Origin: Lagopus muta
Lineage: Eukaryota > Chordata > Aves > Galliformes > Phasianidae
DNA length: 64,000 bases
Assembly (NCBI RefSeq): GCF_023343835.1
Contig: NC_064447.1
Span: 8,824,501-8,888,500, forward strand
Reading direction: 5' to 3'
Positions 1-9,999 of the stretch are shown one piece after another. The notes under the pieces are model-generated. The model was not told where the DNA came from. It did not search any database and worked only from the letters and a program-made list of their open reading frames with translations. The stretch's first letter is position 1. Each line of letters opens with the position of its first letter. The translations under genes were made by a program, and so were the position numbers.

Positions 1-1275
1 CTGTGACCAATGGCTTGCTCCTGGGGAAGACAATCATCCCTTGATATATTTAGCTGACCGTGTAGTGCAGAGGCATCTCCTGGGCATCTCCTAGTCCACT
101 CTTAGCAGCAGTTGCAAGAACAATTCTAACATTGCCACGGCTTTACCCAGGCCATGAGAAATCCCTCCGAGAGTCAGCAGCTCCGCAGCATGAATTGCAC
201 AGACAGGACGGAGTTATCTGATTAAATACTGCCACCTCTGGGCTAACTAACTGTTCTGTTCACAAGCCATTGCTCCTTCAGTAACACAGCCATAGTGATT
301 ATTCTGCATGCATGATTTATGTACAATATTTGTTTTAATGCAACACATTCTGAGTCCTATGGTGCTGCAGCAGCAACATTTGGCTGAAGTCCGTTCCAAA
401 TGACCAATCTCACATTTAGTGCAGAACTCAGCATTCTGAGCTTTTATAAAAATCAAAAGCAAAGAAACATTCCTATTATTCATTTTTTAAAAAGGTTTGC
501 TTTGAGAAAAAAAAACAACCTTATGCTGCTTTGTCTGCAGCTCCCACCCTGCAGTACCATGGATACAAAATGGACCACATGCGTTACAAACACTGCAACG
601 ATACACATTGATTTTCACCACCATGCCCACTAATGCATCCCCACCACCCCCATTAGCTTCATTTCCTTAGCCTGAGCGACCTCTCTGACAGCTTCTGAAC
701 TGAGTGGTGGATCTCCAGCAAACCCTGAAGACACCAGAGACCTAAATGGGGCTCTTGGCCTCTGCTTTTTTCTGCTGGCAGTGCTATCCCCTCTCGTGCC
801 ACCTGCTGCCCTCCCATCACATCTGGTTCTATTCATGGGATGGTCTCAAAGGGATGAGAGTGGGATGAGAGGCACTGCGCTGTCTCCATCCAACAGCCAG
901 CAGGTTAATTAGCACAAACATGCTCAGCAAAGTCCCATGGCTGCAGCACGCATGCTGATGCCTGCTGCAGGTGCAGAATGAGCCAGATACAAGCCAGGGA
1001 CATCTGCTGGCTGCCAGCCCTACTCGGGGATGTTTGCTCCCTGACAGGGGCAGGGACACACTCTACCTGCACCAAGCCTGGTCATACAGCTGCTGCTCTG
1101 CAAGGGAGCAGATGGACGTGCAGCTGGAGCTGCTGCTGCTGATCCTGCAAAGCCACCAAGAGCTGAGTTCACGCAACCAAGACCATCAGCCTTCCCATGG
1201 GCTCAGCAATGTTTCAGACTCCCAAGCATTTAGCGAGCATCACCTTTTCCAGGAAAGACAGTGACAAATGCGTAC
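1..1275 (-). other. MLST8: MLST8 intron 4 (partial, runs off window)
   Basis: The donor at 1275 closes coding exon 4, and I find no later MLST8 exon on the minus strand down to position 1. The next expected protein segment, which follows the HPNQ motif in the human protein, is absent. The stretch is unremarkable mixed-composition DNA, with short A and T runs around 486-520. No RNA gene or recognisable repeat was seen. Confidence 0.7.
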
Positions 1276-2066
1276 CTGGTTGGGGTGCAGGCAGACGCAG
1301 TTAATGGGAGCATTCACTTGGAAGATCCGCTGGCATTGCAGGTTACGAGACCTGCAACAAGAAGACACTGAATGAGCCCACATGAGCCTGCAGAGGAATG
1401 TCCCCTTTCAGCAAGCCCTGTCCTCACCTGAGGTCCCATATCCGTGCCATGCAGTCCTCCCCACCCGTGTACATCCAGCGGCCGTCCTCGTGGAAGCCGA
1501 CGGAGGTGATATTCTTGCTCACGCCGTCGTAGTTGATGACGGGGTTGGGGTTGTTGGAGTTGAGGTCGTACATGCGGATGTGTTGGTACCCTGCAGCAGC
1601 AAATGGGGCTCAGAGGTGCGGGGGGTACCAGTGACCCCCAGCACCCCGGGGCTCACCTGCAGCCGCAATCATGCTGCGGTCGGGCGTGATCTCCAGGGCG
1701 TTCACCTGCTGCCGGCGGTGCTAAGGGCAGCAGCGGGACCCCACAGCAGGAATCCCTTGTCACACAAACACTCCCTCTCCCGTCATACAGAGATCTCACT
1801 GCAGCACCACGTCCACCCAAACCGGGCCCCTCTCTCAAGCCGGGACCCCCCCGTGTCACACCGTAACTCCGTGTCACACCGGACTCCCCCCTCCCCAGGT
1901 ACGTCCCCCCCCTCGCGCCCGCCCCGTGGCAGGATACGGAGTCCTGGTGCTGCACGGTGCGGGTGCAGATGCCGCTGTGCGCCTGCCAGAAGCGCACCGT
2001 GTGGTCGTACCCCGCGGTGGCCAGGATGACAGGATCGCTGCCCACCGTGCCCTGTGCCGCGTTCAT
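1276..2066 (-). CDS. MLST8: MLST8 (GbetaL), N-terminal 140 residues, 4 exons
   Basis: MLST8 is a seven-bladed WD40 propeller that binds the mTOR kinase domain in mTORC1 and mTORC2. The coding exons, in transcription order, are 2066-1938, 1708-1657, 1590-1428 and 1351-1276. All introns are GT-AG and the phases (0, 1, 2, then codon boundary) are consistent. The product begins [20 protein letters not shown] and continues through the first WD40 blades ([23 protein letters not shown]) to HPNQ at residue 140. It is nearly identical to human MLST8 (about 326 residues), so slightly less than half of the gene is present. The start codon at 2066-2064 gives the known N-terminus and lies inside a CpG island. 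The rest of the gene is left of the window. Confidence 0.95.
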
Positions 2067-2140
2067 GGCGGCGGCGCCTCGAGGAGCCGCTCAGGGCTCC
2101 CAGCCCGGTGGCGGCCGGCGCGGAGGGCGCGGGAAGCTCT

Positions 2141-2270
2141 GCGCATGCGCCAGGCAGCCGGCGGCCGCTTTGCGCGAGCGCGGGGCACTTTTCCTCAGCG
2201 CGCAGGCGCGCGATCGGTGACGTAAGAAGGAGCATGCGCAGAGAGCCGAGCGGTGAGCGCTATGCGCAGG
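2141..2270. promoter_or_regulatory. NRF1 and CRE/ATF motif cluster
   Basis: A palindromic NRF1 site, GCGCATGCGC, lies at 2141-2150. Further ATGCGCA-type half sites occur near 2233-2241 and 2261-2269. A CRE/ATF-like TGACGTAA lies at 2218-2225. They sit 75-205 bp upstream of the MLST8 start codon, as is typical of CpG-island housekeeping promoters. Motif matches were seen directly; occupancy is inferred. Confidence 0.6.
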
Positions 2271-2333
2271 GCGCGGGGGGGTTGAGGCGGGACTGCGGGG
2301 TGTAGTCAGCAGTGAGTTACCTGCTCAGCGCTG

Positions 2334-2348
2334 CCGCCAGGGGGCGCT
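2334..2348 (+). promoter_or_regulatory. CTCF-type motif
   Basis: CCGCCAGGGGGCGCT matches the CTCF core (CCACCAGGGGGCGCT) at 14 of 15 positions. It lies in the CpG island between the MLST8 start and the probable first exon of the HEXD-like gene. Binding is inferred from the motif only. Confidence 0.6.
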
Positions 2349-3120
2349 GTGCTGGAAACGGCCTCGTCGCACCGAGCAGAATGGAGGGAGGGTGGCGGCT
2401 GTATGGGGATGCGGGGCACCGGGATGCGGGGTGGGGGCACGCGGGGCGCACGCGGGAAGCACACGGGGCACACACGGGGCACAAGTCTCGGGGCCGGCAG
2501 GGCTCTGAGCCAGTGCGGAGTCGGGCCCCGCCGTGCCGGTGCCGGTGCAGCGGTGCTGTCGGGCCCTTTAAGGGCGGCGGCGGCGGCCGTGGGGCAGTGC
2601 TCGTACCCGCGGCCGTGCTCGCGCCCGAGGGCTGCCCGCCCGGTACCGCACCTACCGGTAAGGGGCGCGCTCCGGGGACTGGGGCTGTCCGGTGGGTACC
2701 AGGGATGCCGTGTGGGCACCGCACCGGGAGGCGCAGCCGTTCCCCGAGGCGGGCGGTGCATCCATCTCCCGACACGGCGGGATTCGGGGGGACCGGGACC
2801 GGGCGCGGCGGTACCGGGGCTGAGGCGGGGATGCTCCGGGAGCGGGGCTGAGGGCTGGGCTCGGCGCCGTCGCCCCCGCACGCACCGCCGCGCTGCGGCA
2901 GCGTGGGCTTCGCATGGCAACGGCGGCGGGACGGCCGGGTACAGCGCTGCGCGGCTCCGGGAGGTAAGCGAGGAGCGGGGCCGGGCGCTGCGGGTGTGCG
3001 GTACGCGGCAGGTGGCCCCGAGGTGCGCGCAGCCATGCGCGGGAGCCGCGGCTGCCCTCGGTGCTGCTGCCCGGCACCAGCAGGATCTGATCCGGACAAC
3101 CTGCGCTCAATTCGAGTTAG

Positions 3121-4909
3121 ATAACGTATATTATAAACGCTCAGTCTTGGCGAACTGACAGCCTCTGTCCAAATATTTATACGCGCTCTGATCAGGAGCT
3201 GTGTTGCCATGGCAGTGCAATTAGCACTTGGTCTATTAACGGCCTTCCTGCGGCCAAGAGGTGCTGAGCTCCCCGTACCGCGGGGTCTCAGAGCCCCATG
3301 CCCTCCCGCACCCGCACTGCTCCTCCCACGAGGGCTGACGCATCGCTGCCGGGAGCATCCATCGCCAGGCGGGATGGAAATGGTGCAGGGATGGGATGGC
3401 ACAGAGCGAGTGCTGCCGTTGTCCCCTGTGGCACACCAGGAGCATCACAAAGCGCATCCATGCCACACACGAGGCACATCACACGAGCGCAGGGCACAAC
3501 CTGCGGCGATGGGCTCAAGGATGCTCAGCACACACCCGCACGTTGCTGCCCTGCCCTGCCCTGTGCCAGAGCCTCGTGCTCTGGGCACAGCGCGCCCCGT
3601 GCTGCCCTGCGGGATACGCTGGGTCCGGGTGCAGCGCTGCCCTGCGCTGTGCTGTGCGGGAGGAGGTGTCGGCAGGGATTAGGGTTGCATCTAGAAAAGG
3701 GCTAATTCAGAGCCCACGGCGCTGGGCGGATCGCAGCAGCTCTCCCCTGGTGCCACCGTTCTGGCAACACAAACAAAACCTCACAGTCAGCTGAGCGGCT
3801 CTGCAGCAGCAGCGACCAAAATCTTTTTTTTTTTTTTTTTTTTTTTTCAGTTTCCAAATGCAGTCAGTGCTGAATTTAACCCTAAAAGGGGCCACTCGGA
3901 GCTGCCTCACTGCTGGGGAGTCTGATGGTTATGTGCAGGAATGGGTGCATGGGATGTGCTCTGCTTCCTCAAGGAAGTGCATTGGAGCTGCAGGTGTATG
4001 TGGGTCCTAGAGTGGTTCATGCAATGCCAGCTATATGGGAACCGATGTGACTCTCTGTGTCAGAGCTGGCAGCATCCTCCAGAGTGAGGAGGTGGCACCG
4101 TGGGGTCCAAGCACTGTGCCGTGGGTCCAAGCACTGTGCTGTTCCTCTCTCTGTGAACACAGAGGGGGCCGGGCAAGGGGAACCTGCTGTTTCCTGCATT
4201 GCAAAGGCTGCCTTTTCTTTGGGATCATTTTCACAGGGTTTAGTGGATCACCATCTCAGGAGTTCTTCCAAGTGGTCTGGGGAGAGGGCGTGGAAAGACA
4301 TAAAATGCATTTTTATGAATCTTACTGGTGACAGCTCTTTGAAAGGAACTCTTCCCTGTACCTCTCGTGTCCTACATGTCTCATGAGAGATCCAACATCG
4401 TTTTAATCCACTATATCTCTCCTACTCCGCAGTGTGTCCTGCAGACCCTGGACAGCACAGGGTGGTTGTGCTGTCAACCTTCTGCCTTCTGTGAGGAAAG
4501 CACTGCTCCTCCCACCGGGCTCAGACCTGAGGGTGTTTGCTCCTGCCTCGCTCAGAAGCTGAGCACAGGTCCTGGAGGTGCCATGCCTGCCCTGTGATGC
4601 AGCCCTGATCCCATCACTCTCAGCGGTGGCACAGGAGCACACAGTAACAGGACCTGCCTCACTGCTGCTGCCTTGTTTGCATTGGTGGAGCATAAGGAGG
4701 CTGTGCTCACAGGCAGAGACAAAGGCACTGGGGCGCACAAGGTAGGAGGGACATGGGATGGCTCCAAGTATGGCCCTGATGAGGACCAGAGTGGCTGAAG
4801 GGGTGTCCCCCTGTCCCTTTTCTCTATGTGCCCTGTGCTTGGGGTCTCTCTATGGCTGCCCAGCCTGGGTGCTGTGGCATGAGCAAACCTCTTGTGTGTG
4901 CACACAGCG
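3121..4909 (+). other. Probable 5' UTR intron / upstream region of the HEXD-like gene
   Basis: No coding exon was recognised. The stretch contains an RFX-like X-box at 3203-3216, a GC-rich middle part without conserved protein, and a run of about 24 T residues at 3824-3847. It ends with a pyrimidine-poor but usable acceptor (cacacag) immediately upstream of the first coding exon. Confidence 0.5.
3203..3216. promoter_or_regulatory. RFX-type X-box
   Basis: GTTGCCATGGCAGT matches the palindromic RFX consensus GTTGCCATGGCAAC at 12 of 14 positions. It lies just outside the 3' edge of the CpG island in an AT-rich patch. It is a candidate regulatory site for the HEXD-like gene or MLST8. Confidence 0.5.
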
Positions 4910-7900
4910 ATGGCCTTCCAGCGGAGCCACAAGCTGAACCTGCTGCGCATTGCTGTGCTGCTCCTCGTGGCCTTGGCTGGCATCAAGTTCCTCTTCCGTG
5001 ACAGGTGAGGTGGGAGCAGGAGTGGGACACAAAATGGTGTCCCAGTCCTGTGGGGGCTTGGTGCTGGGGCTATACCTCTGTGCCTCCCCGGCTCCACTCT
5101 GCCCCATGCAGCTTAACCCTGCAGCTTCACAAGCACATCAGCAAGGACAGCACGTTCTGGGGGGATGCGCAGGACTCTGGCCCCCAAAGCCAGGCTGTGG
5201 AGGTCCAACCTGCAAAGATCACGGCCCCAAGGCAGGGACCTAAGCAGCAGTTCCCCAAAGACCTCAGTGCCACCGAGATGAGGCTCGTCCACCTGGACCT
5301 GAAGGGAGCTGCTCCCAGGGTCTCCTATCTGGAGCAGGTGAGGGTGCCTGGGGACCGGGCAGTCCTAGGGTCAGACTGACCAGGCTGTGCCTGCTTGCTG
5401 AGCTCACTTTGCCATCCCACAGCTGTTCCCACTCCTGTCCCAGCTGGGAGCCAATGGGATCCTGATTGAATACGAGGATATGTTCCCCTTCAAGGGGGAG
5501 CTGGAGGTCCTGAAGTCCCCCTATGCTTACAGGTGAGTGGGGCTGGTGCTGGTGGGGAGATGGCAGCACCACTGGTGGTAGTGCTGTGTGTGACTTGCAT
5601 GGGCTGTGCCCAAGATAGTCGTGCTGGAGCTGCATTCATGCCTATTTCCTGCTGTACGGTGTCAATATTTGGGTCTTTAGTTCAGGCATGGAAATCCAGG
5701 AGGTGTGGGGTGGAGCAGGGCAGCTGGGGCAAGGCAGGACAGGGTGCTGCAGAAGGAGGGAATGTTCCCATACACTCTTGCCCCCATTGAGGCTGTCCCT
5801 GCCCTCCCCAGTGAGGAGGACGTTGAGTGGATCCAGCAGCTGGCAGAGCTCCACAAGCTGGAGGTGGTTCCCCTGGTGCAGACCTTCGGTCATGTGGAGG
5901 TAGGGGCCAGGAGTGCTTGAGGGGGGGCTGAGGGGTGGGATGGGGACCCCGAGTAGTGGAGACACCTCCAGGGTTGGGGCAGCCACAGCACAAAGTGGCT
6001 TGGGGCTGTGTCCCGAGTCCCCAGCACCTGTCTTGGGGATGGAGCCCTGGTTCTTGTCCTCCTCCCCCCCATGGTGGTTTTCCTCCCCACACAGTTCATC
6101 CTCAAACACACCAAGTATCAGCACCTGCGGGAGGTGGAGCGCTTCCCCAACAGCTTCAACCCCCATGTCCCAGACACCCTGGCATTGCTCAAGGTCATCC
6201 TATCACAGGTGATGGAGAAGCACAGGCGCTCCTCGTGGATCCACATTGGTGCAGATGAGGTGGGCAGGGGGTTTATATGAGACCCAGATATTGCCTGGTG
6301 CCAGGCGTGCTGAGCATCCTCAGCCCCCACATGCAGGTCTTCCACCTTGGGGAGGGAAAGGACTCCAGGAATTGGATGAGCCGCAACAAGGGTGACACAG
6401 GAACCATATACCTGAACCACATCAAGGAGGTGTTGGACTTCATCTCCACACAGTACCGGGGACTGCGGGTGCTCATGTGGGACGACATGCTGAGGAAGAT
6501 CAGTGTGGGAGCCCTGCAGGGTGAGGGGCTGGGGATGGAGATGGGGACAATGTCTTGTCATTGTGGTGGAGATGTGAGTGGTGCCCAGTGTTCATGTCAC
6601 TGCTCCTGCCCTACAGAGTCTGGGATAGCAAAGCATGTCTCACCTGTGGTGTGGTTCTATGCACCTGACTTTGACGCAGAGCAGATTGGTAAGGTGCCAT
6701 GCCAGGACCCCAGGGCTGCTCAACAAGAGGGGACAGTCCTGGGGCTGGTGATGCTGCCACTGTGATCTGTCCCCGTCCAAGCTGTGCCTACCACCCTGTT
6801 CCCCGCTGCTGCAGGGCAGTTCATCACCAAGTACCTGGAGAGCGGCTTTGAGGCCGTGTGGTTTGCCAGTGCCTTCAAGGGCACCACGGGCCCTACACAG
6901 AGCTGGCCCCCACTCAGCTCTCACCTGAAGAACCAGCTCAGCTGGCTGCGGGTGCGTGAGGCCATGCCACGCTTCGCCCCGCTGCGCTTCCAGGGCATTG
7001 TCCTCACCGGATGGCAGAGGTGAGGGCCACAATACATGCATGCCATCCCCTACGTGACCCCATGTGAGGCCCTGGCACTGCGTTCCCATCCTGCAGGTAT
7101 GACCACTACTCAGTGCTGTGTGAGCTGCTGCCTGTTGGCATTCCTTCCTTGGCGATATGCCTCCAGACCCTGGTGAACGGTGAGCTCCCTCTTCCCCCTC
7201 TTTCCACACTGCAGCATCCTTGGAGGCTTCACCCCTCTGTTTTGGCATGGCCATCTCCAGGGGGATTCACGGAAGAGACGCGGAGAAAGGTGCTGGAGGT
7301 GTTGGGCTTCCACAGCATGCAGCTGGAGCAGAGCACATGGTGCGTGGCCAGGCAGGAAGAGTACATGGAGGGATCGGATGCTGGGTTCACCACCCGTCCT
7401 GGGATCTCCCTTCTTCATGCTTTCCCTGCAGTGAGGGAAGGGGAGCGTTCCCTGGGGCAGAAATCTATCACATGGTGGAGCAGGTGAACAGACAGCTGAA
7501 GGAGAGCATCACCAAAATGCTGGAGGAAGAAAGGTAACACAGGGTTATGAGCATCCCTGCAGCAGAAGGGGCCCATGGGGCCTGGTGTGGTCCTGTGCCC
7601 CCTTGCATTCCTATCCCCTTGTGCCTCTTCAGTGCCATTAAGGGCTGGTTCAGCCCCTACCACCGCAAGCACCAGTTTGGCAACCCTCGCAACATGGAGA
7701 GCTTTGGCAGCAAGATGCTCAAGTATGTGTGGGGGCTTGGAACACCCCCAGCCCTGCAGGGGGCTGGGAGAGGGTCCCGGTTTGTCTCTGTGGCGTGTTT
7801 CCACTCTGCTCTCCCTACCCCAGGCTCCATGAAGAGTGGGAAAGCTTTGTCCGGGACCTGCATGCCCGCCTGGAGAGTATCTACTTCCCTGACACAGTGG

Positions 7901-8007
7901 AGGAGTGGATGGAGGAGAATGTCAACCCCTACCTGGACCCTCTGCGGGACCTAGTCCGGGATTACCGTGCCATCATCCGCCTCAACGCCCAGCCCAAGGC
8001 ACCTTAG
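4910..8007 (+). CDS. HEXD-like: Hexosaminidase D-like GH20 glycosidase with N-terminal membrane anchor, complete coding region
   Basis: Thirteen coding exons encode 560 residues: 4910-5004, 5112-5337, 5423-5532, 5812-5899, 6095-6259, 6337-6520, 6617-6688, 6815-7019, 7097-7179, 7261-7339, 7432-7533, 7633-7722 and 7824-8007 (TAG). All introns are GT-AG and all phases agree. The catalytic domain starts near residue 87 ([10 protein letters not shown]) and contains the HEXD family blocks [22 protein letters not shown], the GH20 catalytic Asp-Glu pair (IGADE, D227-E228), WDDML (W276), VVWFYAP (W302), GWQRYDHYS and GWFSPYHR. The family hydrolyses terminal beta-linked N-acetylhexosamine, in human HEXD preferring GalNAc substrates. 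Residues 11-29 are a hydrophobic segment preceded by basic residues and followed by a polar stem, suggesting type II membrane topology. It is probably a paralogue of human HEXD (17q25), not its orthologue. Confidence 0.9.
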
Positions 8008-8144
8008 GGGCTGTGTTTCCCCATGGACTGGGCAGTGGGAGCCATGGGAATGGTCTGTTTGCTGGCCTGCACCCTTCTTCTGTTCAAGGCATGACTGTGG
8101 TTTGTTTTGTACTGCACACAGAGCCCTGGCGTGCCCCACTTCCC

Positions 8145-8150
8145 AATAAA
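8145..8150 (+). terminator. Polyadenylation signal of the HEXD-like gene
   Basis: A canonical AATAAA lies 138 bp after the stop codon. It gives a short 3' UTR ending near 8165. Confidence 0.8.
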
Positions 8151-8165
8151 GTATTTTCGTAGATG

Positions 8166-9999
8166 CTGCTGAGTGATGAGGGGGCTGCAGCTGTGCTCCC
8201 TCCCTGCCTGCATAGAAGAAATGGGGCTGGGAGGAACAGATCATCCCTGTCTCATCCTGTGGGGACCCCTGCTCCTCAGGGAGCTCTCAGCTGCTTGGGG
8301 CTGGGACTGAAGCTGGTGAGTTTGGTTGAAACATCTACTACAGGCAGAGAGGGGGCAGCCACTGTCCCACAGTGTAGCTGGGCTCCTGGGGCTGGCCATC
8401 TCCCTGCAGTACATCACCCAGCACAGTGAAAGTGATGCTGGGGGCAGAGGCAGCAAGGTGAGGGCTGCTCTGGGCTTTTCCATGCCTCAGTGTGCCTCGG
8501 TATGAAGGCCTGGCAGTGTCCCCCAGCACCTGCTCCACATCTCCATGGCTGCCTTCAGCAGCAGCAGCCGCCACTGACTCCCTGATGGCTGGGAGGGAAG
8601 AGAGCAGCACTCGCTTCCTGCACCGAGCTCTTCCCAAAGCCTTTCATCTCTCCCTTCCTCCCTCTCAGCCAGTGCCTGGAGCCTCCTGTGCTGGCAGTGC
8701 TCGCTGTGATGTGCCACCCTCCTGCAGCAGTGCTGCATCTAGGGGCTCTGTGTAGTGGGGGGGCGGGTCCCATGTACCCCCAAACCCACAGCTCCCTGAG
8801 TGCAGGGCACTGATTGCAGCTCTCTGTACACGGAGCAGGGATGCAGATGGTTCACTGCATGGATTTCTATTCTGCAAGGACCAAACAGACTTGGCAAGAG
8901 CCTGGAGGGAGCTGCAGGGATACGAAGTTGTCCGAGGCTGCTGCTGCAGTGTGGCTCAGAGGGGCAGGAGGGGTGCACAGCTTTGCTGCTTGGTTCTAGC
9001 TGCAGGGATCCTGGTGTCTTGGAGGCTGTGGATAGGAGAGCTTCACTGCAGAGGGCTGTGGGTACAAAGAGGTCTTTGTGGAGAAGACACGGTTATGTCC
9101 TTGCATGGTGGCAGCTCCCAGCCCGGGAACCCCGCAGCAGTTCAGGTCCCCACACAGCCATGCAGTGCCAGCCTGTTGGATTAGAGGACAGATTAGGCAG
9201 CGTTTTGTGCTGGAAACCTAAATGTCCTGGATTGGAAAGTGGGGGTGGGGAAAAGAGAAGCACCCTGGTGGGGGGTCACCCAGAGCAGGGGGGCTGCAGG
9301 GAGAGCCAGGGGCTGCAGAAGGTGTCCTTAGGCTGCAGCCTGAGGGTATGGACGGGCCTGGGGTGGGCAGGGGCATGGCAGTGGCAGGGGAGCTGTGTTT
9401 ATATTTGGATGTTGCTTTGCACTCCACATCCTTTCTTCTGCTCCATGCACCTCTCCATGTCCTGCAGCTGTCTGTCCCCATATATTGCTCTCTGGGATAT
9501 CCTGCAGCTGCTCACCCCTGCTGTCCTGCAGTGACCTGTGCATGTCAGTGGGGTGCCAGCCTTTTGGGGTCTGCAGATTGGTTATCCCTTCTGTCAGCGT
9601 GCTTCCAGAAAATGTTTATAAATAAGGTGATAGGTGCTTTATATATATAAACATAAATATTTATGTATGTATAAATAAGTTTGTATATAGGTTATTTTGG
9701 CAGAGCTGGGCCCTTAGTGAGGCTTTTAGGCAGTAACTCACCCAAGAGAGAGAAATTTGAGTGTGATTCTGTGCTGTGTTCAGCTCTGACCGGACGCCGC
9801 TGGCACATTGATGGGGCCATCCATCATCACCCCATTTCCGAGCCTGTTTGCAGCATCTTCATATAGCCAGGCATCCCCTCCCATGTCCCGATCATTTAGG
9901 CCACAAAAAAATTGCACGGAGACATATGTCACCAGCTACTGCGTCCACGGCAGTGGAAAATTAGGCAGCAATCAGGGCTTTATTTAACGAAACGGGAAA
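8166..9999. other. Intergenic region, HEXD-like to CASKIN1
   Basis: No exon with recognisable protein similarity or consistent splice phase was found. An AT-rich patch at 9610-9690 contains the perfect 16-bp palindrome ACATAAATATTTATGT (9651-9666). A symmetric CATATG E-box (GACATATGTC, 9921-9930) lies about 680 bp upstream of the CASKIN1 start codon. The remainder is moderately GC-rich and unremarkable. Confidence 0.6.

Larger units (their letters stand above)
1900..3120. promoter_or_regulatory. CpG island between MLST8 and the HEXD-like gene
   Basis: The segment is very GC- and CpG-rich and begins over MLST8 exon 1. It ends sharply in AT-rich sequence near 3120. MLST8 is transcribed leftward from it. 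The HEXD-like gene, whose first coding exon begins at a splice acceptor at 4907, needs an upstream non-coding exon, and the island holds good plus-strand donors at 2658 (CCG|GTAAGG) and 2964 (GAG|GTAAGC). A bidirectional promoter is therefore likely, but the transcription starts are inferred. Long open frames here on both strands are composition artefacts. Confidence 0.75.

Noticed and set aside
2306-3402. Overlapping long frames on both strands in the MLST8/HEXD-like CpG island
   Set aside because: GC-rich DNA rarely contains stop codons. No protein similarity, no consistent start, and no splice support.
3824-3847. 24-T run followed by CAG as an acceptor for an upstream HEXD-like exon or as a retroposon tail
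   Set aside because: No exon with a valid donor and reading frame follows, and no retroposed sequence or target duplication was seen beside it.
8800-9534. 244-codon plus-strand frame between the HEXD-like gene and CASKIN1
   Set aside because: No recognised domain or splice structure, and codon use like random GC-rich DNA.
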